From: JBKBRC01 sp046292345
GTDB lineage: Bacteria; Bacteroidota; Rhodothermia; Rhodothermales; Rubricoccaceae
Direction of reading: 5' to 3'
Assembly (NCBI GenBank): GCA_046292345.1
Contig: JBKBRC010000020.1
Coordinates: 1 to 45,075 of the forward strand
Length of the DNA: 45,075 nucleotides
Both the position numbers and the translations under genes were made by a program. Positions 8,344 to 16,036 of this stretch are shown one piece after another (the stretch's first letter is position 1; each line of letters starts with the position of its first letter). The notes under the pieces were generated by a model. That model did no database searches. It saw only the letters and a list, made by a program, of their open reading frames with translations, and was not told where the DNA came from.

Positions 8344-9336
8344 TCAGCGGGCGAGGGCCTGGGCGAGCGCGATGAAGAGCGGGATCCCGACGGTCAGGTT
8401 GAACGGAAACGTGATCCCGAGCGCAGCCGTGAGGTAGTACGCCGGATTGGCCTCCGGGAGCCCGACGCGCACGGCCGCCGGCGCCGCGATGTACGAGGCG
8501 CTGGCAACCATCGCGCCGAGCACGGCCGCGCCTCCGGGGCCCAGCCCGGCGGCCGTGCCTGCCCACACGCCGAGCGCGCCGTGCACGACCGGCATCGCCA
8601 CGCCGAAGCCGACCAGGAACGGGCCCACGCGGCGCAGGTCGCGGAGGCGGCGTGCGGCCGTCATGCCCATCTCGAGCAGGAAGAGCGTGAGCGCACCCTG
8701 GAAGCCGCTCACAAAGAACGGTGCCACGCCCGCCGTGCCCTCGGCTCCCGCAACCCACCCAATGGCCATGCCGCCCACGAGCAGCACGATGCTCCGCCCG
8801 ACGAGTACCTCGCGCAGCGCGTCCTGCCAGCGCCCGTCGCCGTTGCCCGCGCGCCGCGCGCGGCCCACGTAGGCCAGAAGCAGGCCCACGGCGATGGCGG
8901 GCACCTCGAGCACGGCCACGAGGGCCGGCATGAACGCCTCCGCAGGAGTGCCGGCCGCGGCGGTAACGCTCTGTGCGGCCAGGAATGTCACGGCCGAGAC
9001 AGACCCGTAGTGCGCCGCCAGCGCCGCCGCGTTCGCCACGTCGAAGCGGCCCAGGCGGCGCAGGACGACGTAGGCCGTGACCGGCGTCACGAGGCCCAGT
9101 CCGAGCGTGGCGAGCGCAGGCGCGGCGACCTCGCCGAGCGGCGTCTCGCTCAGCGCCACGCCGCCTTTGAGCCCGATGGCGAACAGCAGGTAAATCGAGA
9201 GCGCCTGGTAGAGCACATCCGGGATCTCGAGGTCGCTCCGGAGCCACACGGCGGCGGCGCCCAGCAGAAACGCCAGGACGACGGGCGAGAGCAGACTGGC
9301 GACGAGGATCTCGAGCACGAAGGCGGGGGGCGGCAC
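8344..9336 (-). CDS. sbtA: SbtA-type sodium-dependent bicarbonate transporter
   Basis: SbtA proteins are inner-membrane sodium/bicarbonate symporters. The product is 330 residues and strongly hydrophobic, with about ten membrane helices. Family hallmarks are LLSPVVLAFLLGA and RSDLEIPDVLYQALSIYLLFAIGLKGGVAL near the start, the GSVSAVTFLAA segment about residue 110, and VASASYIAAPAAVRVGLPEANPAYY near the end, typical of PF05982. The start is GTG 9336, with no later methionine before the first helix. A -7-like box lies only 12 bases upstream, so the mRNA leader would be very short. It is followed by the sbtB-like gene and diverges from icd. Substrate is inferred from the family; a heterotroph would use bicarbonate for anaplerotic carboxylation. 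Confidence 0.88.
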   Translation of the reverse strand: MPPPAFVLEILVASLLSPVVLAFLLGAAAVWLRSDLEIPDVLYQALSIYLLFAIGLKGGVALSETPLGEVAAPALATLGLGLVTPVTAYVVLRRLGRFDVANAAALAAHYGSVSAVTFLAAQSVTAAAGTPAEAFMPALVAVLEVPAIAVGLLLAYVGRARRAGNGDGRWQDALREVLVGRSIVLLVGGMAIGWVAGAEGTAGVAPFFVSGFQGALTLFLLEMGMTAARRLRDLRRVGPFLVGFGVAMPVVHGALGVWAGTAAGLGPGGAAVLGAMVASASYIAAPAAVRVGLPEANPAYYLTAALGITFPFNLTVGIPLFIALAQALAR

Positions 9337-9348
9337 GCGAAGCGCGGC

Positions 9349-9356
9349 CGAAGATA
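9349..9356 (-). promoter_or_regulatory. Candidate -7 box of sbtA (TATCTTCG)
   Basis: On the minus strand TATCTTCG fits the TAnnTT(n)G form of the Bacteroidota -7 element and lies 12 bases before the sbtA GTG. No TTG is seen at the expected -33 position. Confidence 0.35.
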
Positions 9357-9432
9357 GCGGCGCCGTCTAGCCCCCCCCGGCGCGCAGCGTTACCATCCGC
9401 CCGTTGCCACACTACCAGACGCCCACGCCCGC

Positions 9433-10935
9433 ATGTCCGCCACCGCCCTCACGCCTATCCCGGTCACCCTCGCCCGCGGCGATGGCATCGGCCCCGAGAT
9501 CATGGACGCCACGCTGCGCGTGCTCGAGGCCGCCGGTGCGCCCCTCGCCTTCGAGGAGATCACGGTTGGCGAGAGCGCCTACCGCGCGGGGCACGCCTCG
9601 GGCATCCCGCCCGAGGCGTGGCACGTCCTCCGGCGCAACCCCGTCTTCCTGAAGGCCCCCATCACGACCCCGCAGGGCGGCGGCGTCAAGAGCCTCAACG
9701 TGACGATCCGCAAGGCGCTCGGGCTCTACGCCAACGTCCGCCCGACGCTCTCGTACGCGCCGTACGTCCCGGGGCCGCACGCCGGCATCGACTTGGTGAT
9801 CGTGCGCGAGAACGAGGAAGACCTCTACGCCGGCATCGAGCACCAGCAGACTCCCGAGGTCGTGCAGACGCTCAAGCTCGTCTCGCGCCCGGGCTGCGAG
9901 AAGATCATCCGCTACGCCTTCGCGTACGCGCGCATGCACGGGCGCCGCCTTGTGACGTGCATCACGAAGGACAACATCATGAAGCAGACCGATGGGCTCT
10001 TCCATCGCGTCTTCGACGAGGTGGCGGCTGAGTACCCGGAGATCGAGGCCGAGCACATGATCGTCGACATCGGCGCGGCGCGCCTGGCCGCGCAGCCCGA
10101 GCGCTTCGACGTGCTCGTTACGCTCAACCTCTACGGCGACATCCTCTCCGACATCGCGAGCCAGGTCGCCGGCTCGGTCGGGCTTGCCGGTTCGGCCAAC
10201 ATTGGCGCCACGGTCTCGATGTTCGAGGCCATCCACGGCTCCGCGCCGGACATCGCAGGCACGGGCGTCGCCAACCCCTCGGGCCTGCTCCAGGCCGCCG
10301 TGCAGATGCTCGCGCACGTCGGGCAGACCGAGGTCGCGGCGCGCATCCAGAACGCGTGGCTGCGCACGCTCGAGGACGGCATCCACACCGGCGACATCTT
10401 CCGCGACAAGCTCTCCGCGCGGCGCGTCGGCACGCAGTCGTTCGCAACGGCCGTCATCGACCGGCTCGGCGAGCGCCCGCGCAAGCTGCGCCCGGTCGAG
10501 CCGGGGCATGCCGAGGTGAGCCTGAGCGCCGTCGCCGCGCGCCCGCGGCCCGAAAAGCGCCTCGTGGGCGTCGACGTGTTCCTCGACTGGGACGAGCCCG
10601 GGCGGGATCCCGGCGTGCTCGGCGCGCGGCTCGAGGCCGTCGCGGCGGACCTCGCCGGGCCGCTCGCGCTGCGCATGATCACCAACCGCGGTGTGAAGGT
10701 CTACCCTGGGGGCATCCCCGAGACGTTCCGCACGGACCACTGGCGCTGCCGCTTCACCTCGGCCGAGGCGCCGGGTGGGCCAGGCAGCCCTGCGCCCGTC
10801 CCGACCGACCTGGCGCTGGCTGACGTGCTGGCCCTGCTGGCCGCCCTCGACGCGGCCGGCTGCGACGTGATCAAGACCGAGCACCTCTACACGTTCGACG
10901 GCGAGCGTGGCTTCTCGCTGGGGCAGGGGGAATAG
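9433..10935 (+). CDS. icd: Isocitrate dehydrogenase, Thermus-type with C-terminal extension
   Basis: A 500-residue member of the isocitrate/isopropylmalate dehydrogenase family, decarboxylating isocitrate to 2-oxoglutarate in the TCA cycle. Seen are the N-terminal ARGDGIGPEIMDATLRVLE, the substrate-loop region TPQGGGVKSLNVTIRKALGLYANVRP, the IVRENEEDLYAGIEH motif, KDNIMKQTDG, and the metal-binding NLYGDILSDIASQVAGSVGL followed by EAIHGSAPDIAGTG. About 150 residues after residue 350 form an additional C-terminal domain, as in the roughly 496-residue Thermus enzyme and unlike the 416-residue E. coli form. Isocitrate rather than isopropylmalate is inferred from that length and architecture. The gene stands alone, diverging from sbtA. 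Confidence 0.9.
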   Translation: MSATALTPIPVTLARGDGIGPEIMDATLRVLEAAGAPLAFEEITVGESAYRAGHASGIPPEAWHVLRRNPVFLKAPITTPQGGGVKSLNVTIRKALGLYANVRPTLSYAPYVPGPHAGIDLVIVRENEEDLYAGIEHQQTPEVVQTLKLVSRPGCEKIIRYAFAYARMHGRRLVTCITKDNIMKQTDGLFHRVFDEVAAEYPEIEAEHMIVDIGAARLAAQPERFDVLVTLNLYGDILSDIASQVAGSVGLAGSANIGATVSMFEAIHGSAPDIAGTGVANPSGLLQAAVQMLAHVGQTEVAARIQNAWLRTLEDGIHTGDIFRDKLSARRVGTQSFATAVIDRLGERPRKLRPVEPGHAEVSLSAVAARPRPEKRLVGVDVFLDWDEPGRDPGVLGARLEAVAADLAGPLALRMITNRGVKVYPGGIPETFRTDHWRCRFTSAEAPGGPGSPAPVPTDLALADVLALLAALDAAGCDVIKTEHLYTFDGERGFSLGQGE

Positions 10936-11007
10936 CACCCCCCCGCTAAGGAGCCACCTGACGAGGAGCAGATGCGGCTACCTACGTGAGAGGCCGCAGG
11001 CAAGGGG

Positions 11008-11038
11008 TTGCAAGTGAGACGCCTCCGGCATAGCTTCG
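11008..11038 (+). promoter_or_regulatory. Promoter TTG-N20-TAGCTTCG
   Basis: TTG at 11008-11010 and TAGCTTCG at 11031-11038 are separated by 20 bases, matching the Bacteroidota -33/-7 layout. The predicted start of transcription is about 20 bases before the ATG at 11067. The rest of 10936-11066 shows no gene. Confidence 0.55.
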
Positions 11039-11066
11039 CGCCATTCACCCGGCGCCGTCCGACGCT

Positions 11067-11461
11067 ATGCTCAGGGATTTAAAGGAATTCGGTCTGGGGG
11101 GAGCGTCGTCGCCGCTGGCATCATCGGGGCGGTCGTAATCGCCCTCGGCGCGTGCATCAACGTCGTCCTGACGTTTCTGATCACGACATTTCTGATCACG
11201 ACATTTCTGATCACGACATTTCTGATCACGACATTTCTGATCACGACATTTCTGATCACGACGTTTCTGATCACGGTCTCCGCCGTGTTTCTGCTCGTCG
11301 AGGCCATGGACGCCGCCAGGCGTGAGCAGGTCTTTGCGGCAGCGGCCGAGGCGGCAGCCGGGCCGGAACTGACCGCCGACCAGCAGCTGCGCATCGAAAT
11401 CCGCGACATGGCGCGCCGCCAGGCCCCGGCCGCGCTCTCGCCCCGTCCGTCCGCCGTCTGA
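11067..11461 (+). CDS. Short membrane protein with seven TFLIT repeats, interrupted by a -1 frameshift
   Basis: From ATG 11067 the frame reads MLRDLKEFGLGG and stops at 11138. The -1 frame, open from 11018 to the stop at 11459 but lacking any start codon before its hydrophobic part, continues with SVVAAGIIGAVVIALGACIN, VVL, seven copies of the pentapeptide TFLIT, then VSAVFLLVEAMDAARREQV and a charged tail ending SPRPSAV. The junction is a run of six G (11096-11101) followed by A. One additional G, or a -1 ribosomal slip on G-GGG-GGA, joins the parts into a 131-residue protein with a hydrophobic stretch of about 65 residues. A good promoter precedes the ATG. Homopolymer sequencing error, a real pseudogene and programmed frameshifting all remain possible. 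Function unknown. Confidence 0.6.
11171..11275 (+). repeat. 15-bp tandem repeat, 7 copies (encodes TFLIT)
   Basis: Seven head-to-tail copies of ACATTTCTGATCACG, the first and last starting ACG instead of ACA. Each contains the palindrome TGATCA. In frame they encode Thr-Phe-Leu-Ile-Thr, about 35 residues of membrane-spanning length. Confidence 0.97.
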
Positions 11462-11495
11462 TCCCCTGTTTACGGAGCCGCTGCTCCCCAGAGCC

Positions 11496-12302
11496 ATGCG
11501 CGACGCCCTCCTCCTGCCCTGTGCGCTGCTCATCGCCGCCTGCGGAGCAGACTCTGCCCGGCTCGGTCCGTCCGCACAGACCGGCGAAGCCCCGGGCCCC
11601 GAGTACGTGATCGCCCCGGGGCCGGAAGACCCGGAAGACCCGTGGGACGCGCTTCGCGAGCACCCCGAGTGGGAGAGGCGTGCCGAACTCGCGCAGGCGC
11701 GGGCGCAGGCGCGGGCGTTCTGGCAACGGCACGAGATGGGGCTCGAGGAAGACTTCGCGGTCGTGGCCATGGCCGAGGGCCGCTTCGCAGACTCGCCCGA
11801 TGGCCCGGCGCAGACGGCCGTGCTCTACCGCATGAGCGGGGAGCCGCGATGCTGCGCTCGCATGGGGCTGGCCGTGGTCGAGGGCGAGCGCCTTGTGCGC
11901 AACGTGGCCTTCGACGGCGGCGCGCAGACGCTACGCGTCGTGCCCGACCTCGACGGCGACGGCTTCGACGAACTCGTGATTGGCGCGTCCGGGGGCGGGC
12001 AGGGCTACGTCGCGTCCGGCGTGGAGCTCGTGTCGCTCGGCGCGGGCGGCCAGGTGCGGTCGTGGGGCCGCCTGCAAACGGGCGAGAGCGACTGCGGCGC
12101 GATGGGCAGCACCAACCGGCAGGTGCGGGTGACAGCGCGGAGCGGGCCGGTCTTTACCGCGCAGCCCTTCGAGGGCTCGTGCCAGGACGAGACGCTTCGC
12201 GCCGCCGGCCCTCCGGCGCCGGTCGAGCTCGACCCGCCGCTCGACCGCACGCAGCCCGGGTTCGAGTGGTCGGTCGGGTACGTGGTTCTGCCGGCCGAGT
12301 AG
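11496..12302 (+). CDS. Putative lipoprotein with FG-GAP-like segment
   Basis: The 268-residue product begins with a lipoprotein signal peptide ending in the lipobox LIAAC (Cys about residue 16). A Pro/Glu/Asp-rich linker and an Ala/Arg/Gln-rich helix follow, the latter containing a small 12-bp duplication (Ala-Gln-Ala-Arg). A central region has VVPDLDGDGFDELVIGASGGG, the calcium-binding type motif of FG-GAP/VCBS repeats. Four further cysteines (two adjacent in RCCAR, plus two about 25 residues apart nearer the C-terminus) suggest disulfides in the periplasm or at the cell surface. I do not recognise a specific family. It converges on serS with a shared hairpin between them. Confidence 0.75.
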   Translation: MRDALLLPCALLIAACGADSARLGPSAQTGEAPGPEYVIAPGPEDPEDPWDALREHPEWERRAELAQARAQARAFWQRHEMGLEEDFAVVAMAEGRFADSPDGPAQTAVLYRMSGEPRCCARMGLAVVEGERLVRNVAFDGGAQTLRVVPDLDGDGFDELVIGASGGGQGYVASGVELVSLGAGGQVRSWGRLQTGESDCGAMGSTNRQVRVTARSGPVFTAQPFEGSCQDETLRAAGPPAPVELDPPLDRTQPGFEWSVGYVVLPAE

Positions 12303-12318
12303 CAGCGGCGGGCCGGGA

Positions 12319-12340
12319 GGCCCTGGCGGTGCCAGCGGCC
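12319..12340. terminator. Hairpin between convergent genes
   Basis: A nine-pair stem with one bulged base (GGCC-CTGGC, loop GGT, GCCAG-C-GGCC) lies between the ends of the lipoprotein gene and serS and could terminate both. There is no U-tract on either strand. Confidence 0.4.
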
Positions 12341-12347
12341 GGTCTCG

Positions 12348-13640
12348 TCAGCCGATTTCGGCGAAGCCGGCGTAGGGCACGAGGGCCTCGGGCAGGCGCA
12401 CGCGGCCGTCGGCCTGCTGCCCGGTCTCGAGGAGGGCTGCCACGATACGCGGCAGCGCCAGCCCGGAGCCGTTGAGCGTGTGCACGAACCGCGGCTTGGC
12501 GGTCCCTTCGCGGAAGCGCACCCCCGCACGTCGGGCCTGGAAGTCCTCGAAGTTGGAGATGGACGAAACCTCGAGCCAGCGGTCCTGGCCGGGGCTGTAG
12601 ACCTCGAGGTCGTACTTCTTGGTCTGCGTGAAGCCCATGTCGCCGGTGCACATGAGCAGGCGGCGGTACGGGAGCCCGAGCACCTGGACGGCCCGTTCGG
12701 CGTTCTCGCGGAGCGCTTCGAGGTGCTCGTAGGAAGTGTCCGGGTGGACGAAGCGCACCAGCTCCACCTTGTCGAACTGATGGAGGCGGTTGAGGCCGCG
12801 CACGTCCTTGCCGTACGAGCCGGCCTCGCGGCGGAAGCAGGGCGTGTATGCGGCGTAGAGGAGGGGGAGGGCCTCGGCCTCGAGCACTTCGTCGCGCAGG
12901 TAGTTCGTGACCGGCACCTCGGCCGTGGGCACGAGGTAGAGCCCGTCGCGCTCGGCCTCGTACATCTGGCCCTCCTTGTCTGGAAGCTGCCCCGTGCCAA
13001 TGCCGGAAGCCTCGTTGACGAGAAGGGGCGGCTGGATCTCGGTGTAGCCGGCCTCGGCGGCCAGGTCAAGGAAGAGCGCCACGAGTGCTCGCTGCAAGCG
13101 CGCGCCCTGCCCGACATAAAACGGGAAGCCCGCGCCGGTGACCTTGGCGCCGCGCTCGAAGTCGATCAGGCCGTGCTGGGCCGCGATCTCCCAGTGCGGG
13201 CGCGGCGCGAACGGCCGGCCGTCCGGCCCGGCGAACGCCGGCTGCTTGCCCCACGTGAACACGACCTGGTTTTCCGCCTCGCTCGCGCCGACGGGCACGC
13301 TCGGGTGGGGTACGTTGGGGATCTCGAGCATGGCCCGGCGGAACGCCTCCTCGGCGTCGCGCGCCTCAGCCTCGGCCGCCCTGAGTTCGGCCTTGAGCGC
13401 GTTCGACCGCTCAACGAGCGGGGCCGCCTCGTCTCGCCGGCCGGCCTTCATGAGCGGCCCGATCTGGCGGCTGACCTCGCCCTGCTGCTGCTGGAGGTGC
13501 TGCAGGCGCGTGAGCGCCTCGCGCCGGCTACGGTCGGCCTCGAGGGCGCGGTCTACGAGCGCCGGCTCGCCCGCGCGCTTGTCGCGGATGGCCTGGCGGA
13601 TGCGTTCGGGGGCGTCGCGGAGAAGCTGCGGATCGAGCAT
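12348..13640 (-). CDS. serS: Seryl-tRNA synthetase
   Basis: SerRS charges tRNA-Ser with serine. The 430-residue product begins MLDPQLLRDAPERIRQAI, the standard N-terminus, followed by a long coiled-coil arm (about residues 25-105). The class II catalytic core shows GIGTGQLPDKEGQMYE, the TAEVPVTNYLRDE segment, motif 2 in CFRREAGSYGKDVRGLNRLHQF, and motif 3 in LNGSGLALPRIVAALLE. A longer frame extends upstream, but its added residues are basic low-complexity and do not match the family, so ATG 13640 is preferred. The gene is transcribed alone, diverging from the META-domain lipoprotein. Confidence 0.97.
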   Translation of the reverse strand: MLDPQLLRDAPERIRQAIRDKRAGEPALVDRALEADRSRREALTRLQHLQQQQGEVSRQIGPLMKAGRRDEAAPLVERSNALKAELRAAEAEARDAEEAFRRAMLEIPNVPHPSVPVGASEAENQVVFTWGKQPAFAGPDGRPFAPRPHWEIAAQHGLIDFERGAKVTGAGFPFYVGQGARLQRALVALFLDLAAEAGYTEIQPPLLVNEASGIGTGQLPDKEGQMYEAERDGLYLVPTAEVPVTNYLRDEVLEAEALPLLYAAYTPCFRREAGSYGKDVRGLNRLHQFDKVELVRFVHPDTSYEHLEALRENAERAVQVLGLPYRRLLMCTGDMGFTQTKKYDLEVYSPGQDRWLEVSSISNFEDFQARRAGVRFREGTAKPRFVHTLNGSGLALPRIVAALLETGQQADGRVRLPEALVPYAGFAEIG

Positions 13641-13730
13641 GGGGTGGGGGCGAGCGGATGCGCGAAGAATGGACCGTCGCGCGTTCGGGCGCCGTGAAGA
13701 TGACGCGAGGACGCCCCGGGCGCGTCCGCG

Positions 13731-13738
13731 TAGCTTCG
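13731..13738 (+). promoter_or_regulatory. Candidate -7 box TAGCTTCG
   Basis: TAGCTTCG lies 30 bases before the ATG of the META-domain lipoprotein gene and is identical to the box at 11031. A small GC hairpin lies just upstream and no TTG is found at -33. Confidence 0.4.
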
Positions 13739-13768
13739 CTCCGCTCACCGCCGCTGACCGTCCCTGCC

Positions 13769-14200
13769 ATGCGCGTCTTTGCCTTCGCCTGCTCTCTCGC
13801 CCTCACGACTGCCCTGTCTGCCTGCGCCGGAATCGGCGCGCCGGCGCCCCAGACGCTTGCCGGGACGACGTGGTCGCTCGAGCGCATCATGCTCGGCTCG
13901 GGCGAGACGCTGCGCGGCGACGGGCAGCGCGTGACGTTCGGCGCCGACGGGCGTCTTGCGCTCACGTCGTGCAACCAGTGCAGCGGCCCCTACCGCGAGC
14001 GTGACGGCGTGCTCACGGTCGCGCCGGCGATGGCCTGCACGCTGCGCGGCTGTCCGCCCGAGGCCATCGAGCTCGAGCGCTACATCTCCGGCACGCTCAC
14101 GTTCCGCCGCCAGGGCGACTACCTGTTCGTCACGCCCGCCCAGAGCGAGACCGTGGCGGCCGGGACGGAACTGCTTTTCCTCCCGACGCAGGCCGAGTGA
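13769..14200 (+). CDS. META-domain (HslJ-like) lipoprotein
   Basis: The 143-residue product starts with a signal peptide and lipobox (ALSAC, Cys about 19). The rest is a single META domain: LAGTTWSLERI at the start, then FGADGRLALTSCNQCSGPYRE, close to the family's G-C-N-x-x-x-G-x-Y motif, the AMACT turn, and a C-terminal LTFRRQGDYLFVT hairpin. META/HslJ proteins are small periplasmic or outer-membrane proteins linked in other bacteria to stress or antibiotic tolerance; no molecular activity is established. ATG 13769 is chosen because it immediately precedes the signal peptide and follows a promoter-like box at 30 bases. Confidence 0.85.
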   Translation: MRVFAFACSLALTTALSACAGIGAPAPQTLAGTTWSLERIMLGSGETLRGDGQRVTFGADGRLALTSCNQCSGPYRERDGVLTVAPAMACTLRGCPPEAIELERYISGTLTFRRQGDYLFVTPAQSETVAAGTELLFLPTQAE

Positions 14201-14261
14201 GGCGCCTGCGGCTCGTGCCCCCTAATTGGCCCGGAGCAGAACCGGAGTGGCTCGGCCGGGT

Positions 14262-14909
14262 ATGCTCCGAATGCCGGAAGATCAGCGACTCCCCCTTTTC
14301 CCGCTCGGGATCGTGCTGCTGCCCCAGGAGCCGGTCCCGCTGCACATCTTCGAGCCACGGTATAAGGAGATGATCGGGCGGTGCCTGGACGAGGACATCC
14401 CGTTCGGCATCCTCTACGCCTCCGAGACCGCGCTGGCCGAGGTGGGGTGCACGGCACGGGTGCGCCGCGTGATCACCCGCTATGCCGACGGGCGGATGGA
14501 CATCGTGGTCGTCGGCGAGAAGCGCTTCCGGACGCTCGCCATCCACCGCGATCTCGCCTACCTGACGGCGGACGTGGTGGACGTGGCCGAGCCTGCCGCT
14601 GCCGCGCCCGAGGCGTCGGCGCTGCGCACGCGCGTGATCGCGCAGCACATGCGCCTGCTCGAGATGGCCGGCGAGCCGCTGCGCCCCGAGCACTACGACA
14701 CGTTCGCGCACACCTCCTACTTCGTGGGACGCAACGCCGGGCTGGAGCACGATCAGAAGCAGCACCTGCTGGAACTGCCCACGGAGGCGGAGCGGCTCGG
14801 CTTCCTCGCCGCGCACCTTCAGCGGATGCTGGCGCGCGTCGAGCGCGTGCGGCAGCTGCACGACCTGGCGCGCGGCGACGGCCATACCGGCGATCCGCCG
14901 ACGCCGTGA
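14262..14909 (+). CDS. LON substrate-binding (N-terminal) domain protein
   Basis: The 215-residue product consists of a stand-alone LON N-domain (PUA-like fold), without the AAA+ or protease parts of Lon. The family opening LPLFPLGIVLLPQEPVPLHIFEPRYKEM is clear, followed by FGILY, the GCTARVRRVI segment and DIVVVGEKRFR. The C-terminal third is helical (GFLAAHLQRMLARVERVR). Such proteins are common in bacteria and of uncertain function; a role in protein quality control is often assumed but not shown. ATG 14262 and ATG 14271 are both plausible starts; a TTG further upstream is less likely. A perfect 22-bp hairpin begins right after the stop. Confidence 0.88.
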   Translation: MLRMPEDQRLPLFPLGIVLLPQEPVPLHIFEPRYKEMIGRCLDEDIPFGILYASETALAEVGCTARVRRVITRYADGRMDIVVVGEKRFRTLAIHRDLAYLTADVVDVAEPAAAAPEASALRTRVIAQHMRLLEMAGEPLRPEHYDTFAHTSYFVGRNAGLEHDQKQHLLELPTEAERLGFLAAHLQRMLARVERVRQLHDLARGDGHTGDPPTP

Positions 14910-14962
14910 CCCGGCGCGCGGCAGCCTGCGCGCTCGGGGAGCGCAGGCTGCCGCGCGCCGGG
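14910..14962 (+). terminator. Perfect 22-bp hairpin after the LON-domain gene
   Basis: 14910-14931 pairs perfectly with 14941-14962 around a 9-base loop, starting at the base after the stop codon. There is no U-tract. It touches the next promoter-like box, so it may both end the upstream transcript and affect the downstream one. Confidence 0.65.
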
Positions 14963-14963
14963 C

Positions 14964-14971
14964 GTAGCTTG
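14964..14971 (+). promoter_or_regulatory. Candidate -7 box TAGCTTGC
   Basis: TAGCTTGC lies 29 bases before the ATG of the metallo-hydrolase gene. The place where a -33 TTG would be is occupied by the right arm of the 22-bp hairpin. Confidence 0.4.
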
Positions 14972-15000
14972 CCGGCCCCGCCGCCAGCTTCCGCTCTGCG

Positions 15001-15861
15001 ATGACCCTTGCCGGCTACCGCATCGACGCGCTCGACACGGGCGCCTTCCGCCTCGACGGCGGAGCCATGTTCGGCATCGTGCCGCGTGCGCTCTGGGCCC
15101 GTCAGCACCCGCCCGACGAGCAAAACCGCATCCGCATGGCCATGCGCTGCCTGCTGCTGCGCGGGCACGGCCGCACGATCGTCGTCGATACCGGCCTCGG
15201 GCATACTTACGACGAGAAGTTCGCCCGCATCTACGCCGTGGACGAGACCGGAGGGACGCTCGAGCGCTCCCTTGCCGCGCTCGGGGTAGCGCCCGAAGAC
15301 GTGACGGATGTGCTGCTGACTCACCTTCACTTTGACCACGCCGGGGGGGCCGTGGGGCAGGACGCAGGTGGGGCGCACCGCCTCACGTTCTCCGCCGCGA
15401 CGCACTACGTGCAGCGCAGCCACTGGGCGTGGGCGCACGAAAGTCCCCGCGAGCAGGCGTCGTTTCTGCCCGACAAGCTCGGGCCGCTCGGCGACTCGGG
15501 CCGGCTTCACCTGCTCGACGGCGAGGACGCGCCGTTCCCAAACGCGCGTCTGATCGTAGTCAACGGGCACACGCGCGGGCAGCAGCTGCTGCTCGTCGAG
15601 GGCGATGAGGGGGCGCTGCTTTTTGCTGCCGACCTGCTCCCGACCGCCGCGCACGTGCCCCTGCTCTGGGTGATGGCCTACGACGTAGAGCCCCTGGCTA
15701 CGCTCGCGGAAAAGAAGGCCATCCTCGCGCAGGCCGCAGACCACGGCTGGACGGTCTGCTTCGAGCACGACCCGGAGGTGGCCGTCGCGCGCATCGTGCG
15801 CAGCGAGCGGGGCGGCTTCGAGGCCTCCGGGGCGCAGCCGAGGCTGACGCTGCTACGCTGA
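15001..15861 (+). CDS. Metallo-beta-lactamase-fold hydrolase
   Basis: The 286-residue product has the zinc-binding signature HLHFDHAGG (about residue 109), an upstream strand-loop IVVDTGLG, a later GHTRGQQ (about 190) supplying the third histidine, and AADLL with the bridging aspartate (about 208). The C-terminal FEHDPE supplies the last histidine. These are the ligands of a dinuclear MBL-fold enzyme. No signal peptide is visible, so it is probably cytoplasmic. The general layout resembles quorum-quenching lactonase-like and N-acyl hydrolase subfamilies, but I cannot assign a substrate. It stands alone, between a strong hairpin and a sensor gene. Confidence 0.88.
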   Translation: MTLAGYRIDALDTGAFRLDGGAMFGIVPRALWARQHPPDEQNRIRMAMRCLLLRGHGRTIVVDTGLGHTYDEKFARIYAVDETGGTLERSLAALGVAPEDVTDVLLTHLHFDHAGGAVGQDAGGAHRLTFSAATHYVQRSHWAWAHESPREQASFLPDKLGPLGDSGRLHLLDGEDAPFPNARLIVVNGHTRGQQLLLVEGDEGALLFAADLLPTAAHVPLLWVMAYDVEPLATLAEKKAILAQAADHGWTVCFEHDPEVAVARIVRSERGGFEASGAQPRLTLLR

Positions 15862-15955
15862 GCCAGCGGCACGTCGTTTGAGCAGGGCCGGAGGGAAACA
15901 CTCCGCCGCGAGGTCTACCACGCATCGCCTCGGCGCGCGGCCATACGCGCACGCG

Positions 15956-15987
15956 TTGTATCGGATGCGTACGCTGCCGTAACCTCG
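15956..15987 (+). promoter_or_regulatory. Candidate promoter TTG-N21-TAACCTCG
   Basis: TTG at 15956-15958 and TAACCTCG at 15980-15987, 21 bases apart, lie 49 bases before ATG 16037. The -7 box departs from the local consensus at one position. The rest of 15862-16036 holds no gene. Confidence 0.35.
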
Positions 15988-16036
15988 AAGGGCGTTCGCG
16001 CCTCCCCCGCGCGTGTCCGCTTCCCCCTGCGAGCCC

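Noticed and set aside
11045..11770. Minus-strand frames with RDQKC or VIRN repeats opposite the TFLIT array
   Set aside because: The repeats are the reverse reading of the 15-bp array. The plus-strand reading gives a promoter, a start and a sensible membrane protein.
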